Source of the DNA: Pseudoalteromonas sp. P1-9 | Lineage (GTDB): Bacteria; Pseudomonadota; Gammaproteobacteria; Enterobacterales; Alteromonadaceae | Length of the DNA stretch: 64,000 nt | Assembly: GCF_001399975.1 (NCBI RefSeq) | Contig: NZ_LKBD01000016.1 | Coordinates: forward strand, 33,185 to 97,184 | Reading direction: 5' to 3' | Notes under the pieces: generated by a model | Told to the model about the DNA's origin: nothing | The model's database searches: none | What the model saw: only the letters and a program-made list of their open reading frames with translations | Program-made: the position numbers and the translations under genes | Shown here: piece by piece, positions 29,465-38,566 of the stretch | How positions within the stretch are numbered: position 1 is the stretch's first letter | Layout: every line of letters starts with the position of its first letter

Positions 29465-30646
29465 TTAAATTTGCGCTAATGCTTGTGCTAAATCGTCAAT
29501 AATATCATCAGATTCTTCAAGGCCAACAGAAATACGCACTAACCCATCTGAAATCCCTGCTGCTAAGCGTTCTTCAGGTGTATAAGGAGAGTGTGTCATC
29601 GATGCGGGATGTTGGATCAGGGTTTCGGCATCACCTAAGCTTACTGCTAACGTGCACAATTTCGTTGCGTTAATAAATTGCGCGCCCATTTCAAGTGTGC
29701 CTTTTAGCTCAAACGCAATTACACCGCCGGCCGCTTTCATTTGCGTGCCAATAAACTTGTTACCTGGATGAGATTTTAGGCCAGGGTAATATACTTGTTC
29801 GATTTTTTCGTGCTGTGCTAAAAATTCCGCGACTTTTTGTGCGTTGTTACAGTGTCTTTCCATACGAACGCTGAGTGTTTTCATACCGCGAATAATTAAC
29901 CAGGCATCGTGCGGACTAATGGTTGCACCAATATCTTTTAACACAGTTAACTTAATAGTTTCGATATGCTCTTTGCTACCGCATACTAAGCCCGCAACCA
30001 CATCGCCATGACCATTTAAGTATTTAGTTGCGCTGTGCAGCACAATATTGATTCCAAAGTGCTTTGGTTTTTGCAGTAGCGGCGTCAGAAAGGTGTTATC
30101 GATTACCGAAATTAAATTATGGCGCTTAGCAAAATCACCAATAAACGCAAGATCAATAACCACAAGGTTTGGGTTGATAGGCGTTTCAGCAAAGATCATT
30201 TTAGTATTTGGTTTAAGTGCGTTTTCAACTGCGTTATGGTCTTCCATATCAACAAATGTCACTTCAATACCAAACTTAGGTAACATATGAGAAAACAAAG
30301 CAAAGGTGCAGCCATACACCGCTTTTGAGGCAATCAAGTGATCGCCTTGCGCTAAAAAGCTCAGAACAGATGCTGATACAGCGCCCATGCCGGTGGCCGT
30401 GGCAGCGCCATCCTCCATTTCTTCTAATGCTGCGATTTTAAGTTCTAGCTCTCGGGTTGTTGGGTTGCCAAGGCGAGAATAAATATAGCCTGCTTCATCG
30501 CCCGCAAAACGCGCAGCGCCTTGCGCTGCGTTATCAAAAACAAAGGTAGAAGATTGGTAAATAGGCGTACTAAGAGGACCATGGGCGTGATCGTGTTGCT
30601 TTCCGCCATGGATACATAAACTGTTATCCGAAAGTTGTGATTTCAT
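29465..30646 (-). CDS. megL: Methionine gamma-lyase (PLP, Cys/Met metabolism family)
   Basis: PLP enzyme of the Cys/Met metabolism family, predicted to split methionine into methanethiol, 2-oxobutyrate and ammonia. The PLP lysine is K208 in HSATKYLNGHGD; the active-site loop reads YGCTFALF with C113, the cysteine that marks methionine gamma-lyase (Cys116 in the P. putida enzyme) and is absent from cystathionine lyases and synthases. The 393-residue sequence resembles the P. putida enzyme along its whole length, including SYTPEER-like SPYTPEER and HPASMTH near the end. It stands alone between phhA and ycjF. Related sulfhydrylases are the main alternative but the cysteine argues against them. 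Confidence 0.85.
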   Translation of the reverse strand: MKSQLSDNSLCIHGGKQHDHAHGPLSTPIYQSSTFVFDNAAQGAARFAGDEAGYIYSRLGNPTTRELELKIAALEEMEDGAATATGMGAVSASVLSFLAQGDHLIASKAVYGCTFALFSHMLPKFGIEVTFVDMEDHNAVENALKPNTKMIFAETPINPNLVVIDLAFIGDFAKRHNLISVIDNTFLTPLLQKPKHFGINIVLHSATKYLNGHGDVVAGLVCGSKEHIETIKLTVLKDIGATISPHDAWLIIRGMKTLSVRMERHCNNAQKVAEFLAQHEKIEQVYYPGLKSHPGNKFIGTQMKAAGGVIAFELKGTLEMGAQFINATKLCTLAVSLGDAETLIQHPASMTHSPYTPEERLAAGISDGLVRISVGLEESDDIIDDLAQALAQI

Positions 30647-30771
30647 ACTACTTGCTTAAATTGTTGTCATAATTATTAACTACATAATTAATGCACAACT
30701 GAAAAAACAACAAGCACGCTAGATTGTTAGACGGCTAAAATTGTATACAAAAGACCAAGAATACGTAAAGT

Positions 30772-31803
30772 TTATTTTCCACTCTGTCCGCTGTCTTTGT
30801 TTTTCACACTGTCTATAGCGAGTTTAACGCACGATGTTAACAAGTTTTTCTTACTAGGTAAGCCTGGTAGAGGGCGACTTAACTCCATTGCTTTGTAGCC
30901 AATACGTGCCGTAAAGATGCTCACACTCACACCTTGCGCGGCGCGTGCAGATAGTTTGCCAGCTAGTTCAGCGCTTAAAGCTGTTGTGGCAAAATCACTG
31001 ATAAGCTCAGCACTGCCAGCAAACAGCATTTGCTTTAATGTCATACGATACAATTTTATGCGGCTAACATACCCTAACGGCAAACCATACACTTGCGTGA
31101 TGTCTTCAATCATTTTAGTGCTACGCCAAAGCACCACCGCCATATCGACTAATGCGATAGGCGATATCGCCACCATCACACCTGAAGTAGAAGCGTATTT
31201 TTTTATGATATTCTGTGCTTTTTCGTCCTGCTCGACCAAAACGGTATTGGCATACAGAGACATCACTTCTTGGTCTGTGTGATGGGCGTCGAGCTTAGAG
31301 AGCATCTGCGCTAACTTATCATTACTGAGGTGACCGTTGATTTTGGTTAGAAATCTTTCCGCTTCGCCAATTTGCACAGATTGCATTAATCTAGCGGCAT
31401 CATGCTGCTGAATTTTCGTATTTTTTAATTTTCGTAATAACCGGAATTCACGAAATGCGACTTTACCAACTAAAGCCAAAGCTGTAGATACTGCCACGCC
31501 GTACACAACAGCTAAAAACGGTGACGTGCTAATCGCCTCAACAATCGTAAAAATGACTTCAGACAACACTAACGTCACCAGCGATAAAACAAAAATACGC
31601 GCCAGCCAGTTAGGCTTAGTTGGCTTTGTTAACGAGTCTAATTCGGTTTCAAGTGGCGTTTCAGCCGTTTCTAGTTCGATATGTGATTGGGCAACAACTT
31701 TACCTTGCTGCAATTGCTCACTTTGTTCTAATAATGACTCCAATTGGCTATCGTTCTGCGGGTCGTATTCTTTGATAACTCGGCCTTGTTGCAACTCACT
31801 CAT
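30772..31803 (-). CDS. ycjF: UPF0283/DUF697 inner membrane protein YcjF
   Basis: Membrane protein of unknown biochemical role, always paired with ycjX in gammaproteobacteria and often co-regulated with the psp genes. 343 residues: an acidic, polar N-terminal segment (1-65), two membrane helices (about 68-88 and 95-115), a soluble region and a C-terminal DUF697-type hydrophobic part (VMVAISPIALVDMAVVLW). Its ATG overlaps the ycjX stop by four bases, with AAGGTG upstream. Last gene of the pspABC-ycjXF run. Confidence 0.9.
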   Translation of the reverse strand: MSELQQGRVIKEYDPQNDSQLESLLEQSEQLQQGKVVAQSHIELETAETPLETELDSLTKPTKPNWLARIFVLSLVTLVLSEVIFTIVEAISTSPFLAVVYGVAVSTALALVGKVAFREFRLLRKLKNTKIQQHDAARLMQSVQIGEAERFLTKINGHLSNDKLAQMLSKLDAHHTDQEVMSLYANTVLVEQDEKAQNIIKKYASTSGVMVAISPIALVDMAVVLWRSTKMIEDITQVYGLPLGYVSRIKLYRMTLKQMLFAGSAELISDFATTALSAELAGKLSARAAQGVSVSIFTARIGYKAMELSRPLPGLPSKKNLLTSCVKLAIDSVKNKDSGQSGK

Positions 31804-33236
31804 AGCACCTTATCTCCAATTAAATACTCTATTACATGGTCTAACCTGACATGTTCAAGCTGATGCTGCGCGTTTAACATCGGGTAAAAGCTTGGAAAGT
31901 TAAAACCACTTTTTGGCCACTGTTCGGGTGAAAGCAAACGCATTGGTGGTTGCGCTGGCAAATACATTAGCAACTGCTCACTTTCGATTGATTTACCATA
32001 AATACAATTAAGTATTTCTCCGTTTTCGTTTACTTGTACCTGCTTGGTTGCTTTCACTGAACTCATCGCCATGGTTTCTACCATGACGCCTTGGTAATTC
32101 AATTCATTTTGCGCATCAAGCACTAAATTATTGAGTAATAACGCCAAGTCTTTATGATGCTCAACACTCAAATGGTCAACTTTATTTGCAGCAAATAAAA
32201 TTTTGTCGATTTTGGGTGAAAACAAGCGGCTTAAAAAGTTATTTTTGCCATAATCAAAATGCTTTAACAGCGACTTAAGGACATCACTTTGCTCTACCAG
32301 TGCATCGCGTCCTTTATCTAGCGCACCTAATAAATCAACCAAAATAATTTGCCTGTCAAAGCCGCCAAAAAAATTACTGTAAAAAGTCTTAACAACGTCT
32401 TTTTTATATTGCTCATAACGCGTTTTAAGGGTTGCTAAATAACTGTTCTCCGGAGCGCTTAACAGTGCTTGTTCATCAATATCAGGGATTGGGAAAAAAT
32501 GGGTAATTGGCGCATCTTCCAACTCACCTGGCATAATTAAACGGCCAGGCTGTAACTGCGTTAATTGACACTGATTTTTAAATATCAGTAATAAATCTCG
32601 ATATTCATGTGCGAACTGTTTAAGTTGGTCGAAGTCGACTTCTTGGGCCCAATCAAATTGCGATAATTTATTTATAAACGTTTCACTATGAGCTGCTCGC
32701 GGCTTTTCTTTAAGCAATGCAAACTGACGGTTATTCCATGTCAGAAACGACTCATCAAGCATAGGTAAATCAAGTAACCATTCGCCAGGGTAGTCAAAAA
32801 TATCAATTGTTAGGGTGCTAACATCTGTTAGATGGGCGCGTAAACCACTATTCGGCTTATATTTAATGTTTAAACGTAAGGTGTTTAATCGGTTGGTTGA
32901 TGCAGGCCATTTACCCAATTGCAACTGATTTAACGCGTTACCATAGTCAAAGCTAGCAACGCTTAAATCATCTTGCCCTACGAGTTTGCCCGCAATAAAA
33001 CGCTCTTGCTGTTGTAATGAAAAAAATGGCAGCTTGCTTTTAGGTTGTGTTAAATGATGAATAAACGATGTAATAAAAGCGGTTTTACCACTTTTACTCA
33101 GTCCTGTTACGGCAAGTTTTACATGTTGGTCTAAACCGCGTTTTACTAGTTTTTGTGCTTTGGCACGCAGTTTTTGTAACTTTTCCGATTGGTTGATAAC
33201 TTTCTCCTTAACAAACAAAACGGATAAGTTTGCCAA
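31800..33236 (-). CDS. ycjX: YcjX-family P-loop GTPase-like protein (DUF463)
   Basis: Cytoplasmic P-loop NTPase of the DUF463 family, linked to the phage-shock regulon in E. coli; precise role unknown. Walker A GLSKSGKT is near residue 45, DYPGEWLLDLPML follows as the switch-like motif, and a TKAD-like base-recognition motif appears as AANKVDHL. The 5' end is uncertain. The first conventional codon is a TTG at 33234-33236, which has no ribosome binding site and sits in the loop of a terminator-like hairpin. An AAGGAG at 33204-33209 instead points to an ATC codon (33195-33197) six bases downstream, giving an N-terminus of the length known for E. coli YcjX. I keep the TTG as the outer limit only. 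Confidence 0.88.
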   Translation of the reverse strand: MANLSVLFVKEKVINQSEKLQKLRAKAQKLVKRGLDQHVKLAVTGLSKSGKTAFITSFIHHLTQPKSKLPFFSLQQQERFIAGKLVGQDDLSVASFDYGNALNQLQLGKWPASTNRLNTLRLNIKYKPNSGLRAHLTDVSTLTIDIFDYPGEWLLDLPMLDESFLTWNNRQFALLKEKPRAAHSETFINKLSQFDWAQEVDFDQLKQFAHEYRDLLLIFKNQCQLTQLQPGRLIMPGELEDAPITHFFPIPDIDEQALLSAPENSYLATLKTRYEQYKKDVVKTFYSNFFGGFDRQIILVDLLGALDKGRDALVEQSDVLKSLLKHFDYGKNNFLSRLFSPKIDKILFAANKVDHLSVEHHKDLALLLNNLVLDAQNELNYQGVMVETMAMSSVKATKQVQVNENGEILNCIYGKSIESEQLLMYLPAQPPMRLLSPEQWPKSGFNFPSFYPMLNAQHQLEHVRLDHVIEYLIGDKVL

Positions 33237-33255
33237 TGGGAAAACTTATCCGTTT
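33218..33255 (-). terminator. Terminator-like hairpin between pspC and ycjX
   Basis: Perfect 13-base stem AAACGGATAAGTT / AACTTATCCGTTT with a 12-base loop, followed on the minus strand by a T-rich but interrupted tract. It probably lowers ycjXF expression relative to pspABC. Confidence 0.65.
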
Positions 33256-33273
33256 AGGTACGTTGTCTTATCG

Positions 33274-33684
33274 CTACAGTTTGTTGATTTCACGGCTTAC
33301 AGTAAACTCCGGTGAAGTAACATACTTTTCCATCGCTTGTAAGCGGCCATCAATGCGATCAAACTGTTCTTTTAAGTCGTGAAGCGCACGACGTGGTGGT
33401 TCACCTGCTTGCCACACTTTTGACTTAACTTCGATCGGTTTTTCAGTATTAACCGTTTCTGTTTTACTTTGATTAGGTAAAGTTTCTGGCTTTACCTCCA
33501 AAATAAACCAGCATGCAATGTAAGCAACAATAAAGAATGGGCCACCGAGCAAGAGTACTGCTGAAATAAAAATAATTCTTACCAGCCACAGCTCCATATT
33601 AAAGTAGTCGCTTAACCCTGCACAAACACCAGCTACTTTGCCACGCTTTGGGTCACGATATAATTCGCCTCTACGTCTACTCAT
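33274..33684 (-). CDS. pspC: Phage shock protein C
   Basis: Inner-membrane activator of the Psp response; with PspB it senses membrane damage and pulls PspA off PspF. The PspC domain is at the N-terminus (YRDPKRGKVAGVCAGLSDYF, then a long hydrophobic segment to about residue 68), followed by a polar region and a C-terminal coiled-coil stretch (DLKEQFDRIDGRLQAMEKYV). Length 136 residues. Its ATG overlaps the pspB stop by four bases. Confidence 0.94.
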   Translation of the reverse strand: MSRRRGELYRDPKRGKVAGVCAGLSDYFNMELWLVRIIFISAVLLLGGPFFIVAYIACWFILEVKPETLPNQSKTETVNTEKPIEVKSKVWQAGEPPRRALHDLKEQFDRIDGRLQAMEKYVTSPEFTVSREINKL

Positions 33685-33914
33685 ACCTTAGCCCTCCACT
33701 CAGGCGCCTCCGCGTCTAAAATAGACTCTAGCGTTTTCACGCGGTCGGCCATTTTTTCTGCTTTGTTTGCCAGTTCAATTAGCTGACGATGTTCATGTTC
33801 ACTTAAACCTTGGCTCACTTGCTTTTTGCTGCGGTAATGTAAAATTAGCCATAATGGTGCAACAAAAATCATAAACAAGATTGTTGGAACTGCTATTGCT
33901 TCAAACCCACTCAT
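33681..33914 (-). CDS. pspB: Phage shock protein B
   Basis: Small inner-membrane protein that works with PspC in sensing. 77 residues: one membrane helix (about 7-27, IAVPTILFMIFVAPLWLIL), then a basic linker and a heptad-rich coiled coil ending in LESILDAEAPEWR, the usual PspB tail. The ATG at 33912-33914 has GGAGGG five bases upstream; an in-frame GTG/ATG-type opening seven codons earlier runs across that ribosome binding site and is rejected. Confidence 0.94.
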   Translation of the reverse strand: MSGFEAIAVPTILFMIFVAPLWLILHYRSKKQVSQGLSEHEHRQLIELANKAEKMADRVKTLESILDAEAPEWRAKV

Positions 33915-33945
33915 AGTGCCCTCCTGCTCTCCCAAGCTTTAATTA

Positions 33946-34611
33946 TTACTTATCTTTTTTAGCCATGCTTTTCTTAAGAGCTGCTAGTTCATCATCGATT
34001 TTTTCTTCATCTTGAAGACTGGCGATTTCATCAGACAATGTTTTCTTACCCATTTCATACGATTCAATTTGCGACTCAAGGCCATCAATTTTATTCTCGT
34101 AATGTTCAAAACGATTTAACGCATCTTCCACTTTAGATGAATCAAGCGCTTTTTTAACACCTAAACGCGACTCAGCAGAACGTTGACGAAGAATAATTGC
34201 TTTTTGACGTGCTTTAGCATCAGCTAGTTTGTCTTGCAATGCTGCAACTTCTTGCTGCAATTTTTCAATGTGCTCTTCAACTTGCGCAAGCTCATGCGCT
34301 ACCGCGGTTGCCGCTTCGGTTGATTTTTTCTTTTCAACAAGTGCTGAACGCGCTAGATCTTCGCGCTCTTTGCTTAGTGCTAACTCAGCTTTTGCTTGCC
34401 AATCAGCAGCTTCCTGCTCAAGTTTTTCAACACGACGTACTAGTTCTTTCTTTTCGGCAATGGTTTTTGCCGAGGTAGAACGCACTTCTACAAGCGTGTC
34501 TTCCATTTCTTGAATAATCAGACGAACCATTTTTTCTGGATCTTCTGCTTTATCTAACAAAGCATTGATATTTGAATTCACAATATCTGCAAAGCGTGAA
34601 AAAATTCCCAT
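33946..34611 (-). CDS. pspA: Phage shock protein A
   Basis: ESCRT-III/IM30 superfamily protein that coats and stabilises damaged inner membrane and, when unstressed, inhibits PspF. 221 residues, almost all alpha-helical coiled coil, with the N-terminal amphipathic helix (MGIFSRFADIVNSNINALLD) and the DPEKMVRLIIQEMEDTL block. First gene of pspABC-ycjXF, divergent from pspF, behind a sigma54-type promoter. The ATG has AGGAAAG upstream. Confidence 0.96.
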   Translation of the reverse strand: MGIFSRFADIVNSNINALLDKAEDPEKMVRLIIQEMEDTLVEVRSTSAKTIAEKKELVRRVEKLEQEAADWQAKAELALSKEREDLARSALVEKKKSTEAATAVAHELAQVEEHIEKLQQEVAALQDKLADAKARQKAIILRQRSAESRLGVKKALDSSKVEDALNRFEHYENKIDGLESQIESYEMGKKTLSDEIASLQDEEKIDDELAALKKSMAKKDK

Positions 34612-34657
34612 AATACTTTCCTCAATTTTAAAATTTATGACTGACCGCTTTTACTGT

Positions 34658-34674
34658 ATCAAGATGCTTGCCAA
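34658..34674 (-). promoter_or_regulatory. Sigma54 promoter for pspA
   Basis: On the minus strand TTGGCAAG-N4-TTGAT, with GG and GA dinucleotides ten bases apart at -24 and -12. The -24 element is near consensus; the -12 has GA for GC. Position about 35 bases before the expected start of a leader to pspA and opposite the gene for the sigma54 activator PspF both support it. Confidence 0.7.
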
Positions 34675-34703
34675 CTTTTAAATACACCTAACACACTGAT
34701 TTT

Positions 34704-34718
34704 AAAATGAAACATTTT
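34704..34718 (-). promoter_or_regulatory. Possible PspF upstream activator site
   Basis: Perfect inverted repeat AAAATG-AAA-CATTTT in the pspA/pspF gap, upstream of the sigma54 promoter. PspF is known to bind sites in this gap in E. coli; the identity of this one is a guess from symmetry and place, and it lies closer to the promoter than in E. coli. Confidence 0.35.
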
Positions 34719-34795
34719 GAAATACAAAATACTTTAAACACATCCGGAATTAAAATACACTAGATGTTAGTAAATTTGACTAAGAGTTAGCAAAA

Positions 34796-35866
34796 ATGAG
34801 TCGCACTAATCAACAGGACAATCTTTTAGGTCAGTCTAACAGCTTTTTAGAAGTATTAGAGCATGTATCGCAAGTAGCACAGCTTAATAAGCCCGTACTC
34901 ATAATTGGCGAGCGCGGAACAGGTAAAGAACTGATTGCTGCACGTTTACATTTCCTTTCGAGTCGTTGGGACCAAAATTATGTGAAGCTTAATTGTGCGG
35001 CACTAAACGAAAACCTGTTAGAAAGTGAATTATTCGGACATGAATCAGGCGCATTTACCGGCGCAAGCAAACGTCATGAAGGGCGTTTTGAGCGGGCTGA
35101 TGGTGGCACACTGTTTTTAGATGAATTAGCCAATACATCGGGACTTATTCAAGAAAAACTATTACGTGTCATTGAATATGGTGAGTTTGAGCGTGTTGGC
35201 GGTAAATCCACTGTACGCGTTAATACGCGTCTAGTTTGCGCAACCAATGAAGATTTACCCAGTCTTGCTGAGCAAGGCGAGTTTCGCAGTGACTTACTCG
35301 ACCGCTTGGCTTTTGATGTGATCACACTGCCGCCTTTAAGAGAACGTAAAGAAGATATTATGCTGCTTGCTGAAAACTTTGCGATTAATATGGCGCGGGA
35401 TCTTGAGTGGGAGTTATTCAGCGGTTTTACACGAAAAGCACAAGAAACCTTATTCGACTACCACTGGCCAGGCAATATTCGTGAACTTAAAAATGCGGTT
35501 GAACGAAGTGTTTATCGCGCCGCCAACCCGCATGTGCCAGTACATGAAATTATACTCGACCCATTCATTAGCCCGTTTAGACCAAAACAAAAAGTCAAAA
35601 CAAACGACCGTGTAAGCGTCGCCCCAACTGATGCTGTTGCGCCACCAGTTGTAGAAGAGCCAGTAACGAGCAAGCCAGAATTTAACTTTCCATGTGACTT
35701 AAAAACATTATCAAATCAGTACGAAATTGATTTAATTAATGACGCATTGAAGTATTGCCAATATAATCAAAGAAAAACGGCCGATAGCTTAGGGTTAACC
35801 TACCATCAGCTGCGGGGCTACTTAAAAAAATACAATTTATTAGATGCCAATGCGCGAACGTTGTAA
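34796..35866 (+). CDS. pspF: Sigma54-dependent activator PspF
   Basis: AAA+ enhancer-binding protein that drives the psp operon. As in E. coli it has no N-terminal receiver domain: Walker A GERGTGKE is at 38-45 and the sigma54-contact loop GAFTGA at 85-90. A Fis-type helix-turn-helix closes the protein (NQRKTADSLGLTYHQLRGYLKKY region). 356 residues; a poorly conserved linker of about 40 residues (rich in P, V, T) joins the AAA+ domain to the DNA-binding part. The sap genes follow in the same direction. Confidence 0.95.
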   Translation: MSRTNQQDNLLGQSNSFLEVLEHVSQVAQLNKPVLIIGERGTGKELIAARLHFLSSRWDQNYVKLNCAALNENLLESELFGHESGAFTGASKRHEGRFERADGGTLFLDELANTSGLIQEKLLRVIEYGEFERVGGKSTVRVNTRLVCATNEDLPSLAEQGEFRSDLLDRLAFDVITLPPLRERKEDIMLLAENFAINMARDLEWELFSGFTRKAQETLFDYHWPGNIRELKNAVERSVYRAANPHVPVHEIILDPFISPFRPKQKVKTNDRVSVAPTDAVAPPVVEEPVTSKPEFNFPCDLKTLSNQYEIDLINDALKYCQYNQRKTADSLGLTYHQLRGYLKKYNLLDANARTL

Positions 35867-35900
35867 CACAACAACACAAACGGATAAAAAAAGAAGTAAC

Positions 35901-37532
35901 TTGCCAAAATTACTCGAATTACTTCGTACTAACTGCTCAAAGGTGTCGGCTATTTTCGCATGCACCTTGCTTGCTGCGTGCACCTTTGAAGAGCAAAAAA
36001 CCATTAATGGCCTAGTGTACTGCTCAGAAGCAAACCCGGTGGCATTTAATCCACAGTTGACCACAACAGGGTCAACCATCGACATTATCTCGCATCAACT
36101 CTATAACCGTTTACTATCAATCGATCCATCCAGTGGCGAATTTATACCTGAACTGGCAACCAGTTGGTCGTTGCAAGATAGTGGCAAAAAAGTGGTATTT
36201 AATTTACGCCAGGATGTGGCGTTTCATCAAACCGATTACTTTACACCAAGCCGCTCACTTAACGCAGACGATGTGGTGTTTACGTTTACCCGCTTATTTG
36301 ACGTTTATAACCCTTACCACTTTGTAGGTGGTGGTAATTACCCGTATTTCCAAAGTATTGGTTTAGATCAGTCATTTCGCTCAGTCACTAAAACAGGCGA
36401 GTACCAAGTTACGTTTGAGTTGTTTAGCCCAGATAGCAGCTTTTTATCCAACATGGCCACCGATTTTGCCATTGTGCTATCAAAAGAATATGCCGATATG
36501 CTAAGTAAAAATGAGTCTTTGGAAGATATCGACCGCTTACCTATCGGCACAGGCCCTTATAAATATAAACGTTTTAAACGAGATGCCTTTGTGCGCTTTT
36601 ATCGCAATGAAGATTACTGGAAAAGTGATGTGGCCATTGAACAATTGGTATTTGATATTACATCAGACTCCAACACGCGCATCGCTAAAGCGCTTACTGG
36701 CGAGTGTGACATTGCTGCTCACCCAAGTAGTGCGCACATCGAAGTGTTAAATAACCGTGAAGACATCGCCGTTGAAAAATTAGCAAATTTAAATGTGGGC
36801 TATTTAGCCTTTAATACGCAAAAAGCACCATTTAATAAAGTTGAAGTACGTCGCGCAATTTCACACGCCATCGACAAACAAAAAATACTGCAAGCGGTCT
36901 ATTTTAATAACGCGGATATGGCACAATCTATTTTGCCGCCAGAATCTTGGGCCTACCAAGCCCAACCAAACTACCCTAGCTATAACTTAGAGCTAGCAAA
37001 ATCATTACTCGAAACCGCAGGTTATAAAGATGGCTTCACCATGGATCTATGGGCGATGCCAGTAAGCCGTATTTATAATCCTAATGCCCGAAAAATGGCC
37101 GAGCTTATTCAAAGCGAATTAAAGCAAATTGGCATAAAAGTGAATATTATTGAGTATGAGTGGAATACGTTTCTTGAGCGATTAACCCTGCATCAACACG
37201 ATTCGGTTTTAATAGGCTGGGCTGCTGACTCGCCAGAACCCGATAACTTTTTAAACCCGATTTTAAGCTGTGCATCAGTGTTTAGCGGTAAGAATCCTTC
37301 AAATTGGTGTAACGCCGAATTTGATTTACTGCTAACAAAAGCCCACGACACCGAAGATATTGAGGCGAGAAAAGAAATTTACTTTGCTGCGCAACAAATG
37401 GTTGCTCAAGAATTACCTTTACTGCCAATTGCCCACGGACTGCGCCTTCAGGCTAAATCAACACATATCACAGGTGTTGAGGTGCCACCATTTGGTGGTA
37501 TTTCGCTCGCTAATGCGAGGAAAGCACAATGA
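35901..37532 (+). CDS. sapA: Peptide ABC transporter substrate-binding lipoprotein SapA
   Basis: Solute-binding protein (family 5) of the Sap peptide transporter, linked in other bacteria to resistance against antimicrobial peptides and to haem or putrescine handling. It follows E. coli SapA through its length, e.g. PVAFNPQL, LNADDVVFTFTRLFD, GTGPYKYKRFKRDAFVRFYR and GWAADSPEPDNFLNPILSC. The N-terminus carries a lipobox (LLAAC), so it should be a lipoprotein, whereas E. coli SapA is a soluble periplasmic protein. I chose the TTG at 35901, which places the lipid-accepting cysteine at residue 27; an ATG at 35844 inside pspF would give an unusually long leader. Neither has a strong ribosome binding site. 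Confidence 0.9.
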   Translation: MPKLLELLRTNCSKVSAIFACTLLAACTFEEQKTINGLVYCSEANPVAFNPQLTTTGSTIDIISHQLYNRLLSIDPSSGEFIPELATSWSLQDSGKKVVFNLRQDVAFHQTDYFTPSRSLNADDVVFTFTRLFDVYNPYHFVGGGNYPYFQSIGLDQSFRSVTKTGEYQVTFELFSPDSSFLSNMATDFAIVLSKEYADMLSKNESLEDIDRLPIGTGPYKYKRFKRDAFVRFYRNEDYWKSDVAIEQLVFDITSDSNTRIAKALTGECDIAAHPSSAHIEVLNNREDIAVEKLANLNVGYLAFNTQKAPFNKVEVRRAISHAIDKQKILQAVYFNNADMAQSILPPESWAYQAQPNYPSYNLELAKSLLETAGYKDGFTMDLWAMPVSRIYNPNARKMAELIQSELKQIGIKVNIIEYEWNTFLERLTLHQHDSVLIGWAADSPEPDNFLNPILSCASVFSGKNPSNWCNAEFDLLLTKAHDTEDIEARKEIYFAAQQMVAQELPLLPIAHGLRLQAKSTHITGVEVPPFGGISLANARKAQ

Positions 37533-38566
37533 TGTTACGTGACTACCTTGCTAGAAGGCTAACGCTATTCTTCTTTATGCTGCTGTTATTAAGCGCATTT
37601 ACGTTTTCATTGGCGTATTTGTTTCCAGGTGAAGCGATTTCAAATTTAAGTGGTGTGCAAACACCCACACCAATGGAACGCGATGCGCTGAGCCAAAAAT
37701 ATGCCCTAGATAAAGGTTATATTGCGCAGTATGGCAAGTTTATTTCAAATATTTTCCATGGTGATTGGGGCACGTCTTTTTCATCAGGACAACCGGTGTT
37801 TGACCATATTAAAGAGCTTTTCCCTGCAACGATAGAGCTTGCATTTTATGCCCTTATTGTGTCGATTATTATTGGTGTTCCGGCGGGGATTTTGTCGGCG
37901 GCGTATCACAAACGACTACCCGACTACACTATTAACTCATTTGCACTGATAGGCATTTCGACCCCTATATTCTGGCTGGCGCTTATTTTAATCATGGTGT
38001 TTTGCTTACAGCTAGGTTGGCTGCCAATGAGTGGCCGCGTCGGCTTACTGTATGAAATTCCTGATACGACTGGGTTTATTTTGATTGATATTGCCCTTAG
38101 CGATATCGATTATAAACAACAGGCATTTATTGATGCGTTTAAACACTTAACACTACCAACGTTAGTGCTCGCAACCTATCCAACCAGCGTACTCACACGC
38201 TTTACCAAAGACTCTACACTCACCGTATTAGATAAACCGTATATTAAAACTGCACGCGCTAAAGGCTTGACTCGATATGAAATTATCACACGCCATGCGC
38301 TGAAAAATGCCCTACTACCCATTATTAAACAAATTGGTTTGCAGTTTAGTACACTTATTACGCTCGCAATGATAACCGAAGTTATTTTCTCATGGCCAGG
38401 CGTTGGACAATGGCTGATTAATAGTATTTATCAGCGTGATTACCCAGCAATTTCAGGTGGCTTATTAACTGTATCGTTATTTGTGATTATCGCGAATATT
38501 GCGGCGGACATTTTACACAACCTATTAGACCCAGTTTCGAGAAATCAAAGTCATGGCAAAGTTTAA
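37529..38566 (+). CDS. sapB: Peptide ABC transporter permease SapB
   Basis: First inner-membrane permease of the Sap transporter. 345 residues, binding-protein-dependent transport domain with about six membrane helices and an EAA-type loop (TARAKGLTRYEIITRHALKNALLP). It overlaps the sapA stop by four bases and the sapC start by 14, so the permeases are translationally coupled. AGGAAAG precedes the ATG. Confidence 0.95.
   Translation: MMLRDYLARRLTLFFFMLLLLSAFTFSLAYLFPGEAISNLSGVQTPTPMERDALSQKYALDKGYIAQYGKFISNIFHGDWGTSFSSGQPVFDHIKELFPATIELAFYALIVSIIIGVPAGILSAAYHKRLPDYTINSFALIGISTPIFWLALILIMVFCLQLGWLPMSGRVGLLYEIPDTTGFILIDIALSDIDYKQQAFIDAFKHLTLPTLVLATYPTSVLTRFTKDSTLTVLDKPYIKTARAKGLTRYEIITRHALKNALLPIIKQIGLQFSTLITLAMITEVIFSWPGVGQWLINSIYQRDYPAISGGLLTVSLFVIIANIAADILHNLLDPVSRNQSHGKV

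Noticed and set aside
30690..30770. Single MetJ-like AGACGGCT in front of the methionine gamma-lyase gene
   Set aside because: MetJ operators need at least two adjacent 8-base boxes; only one imperfect box is seen, and it lies at the ycjF end of the gap.
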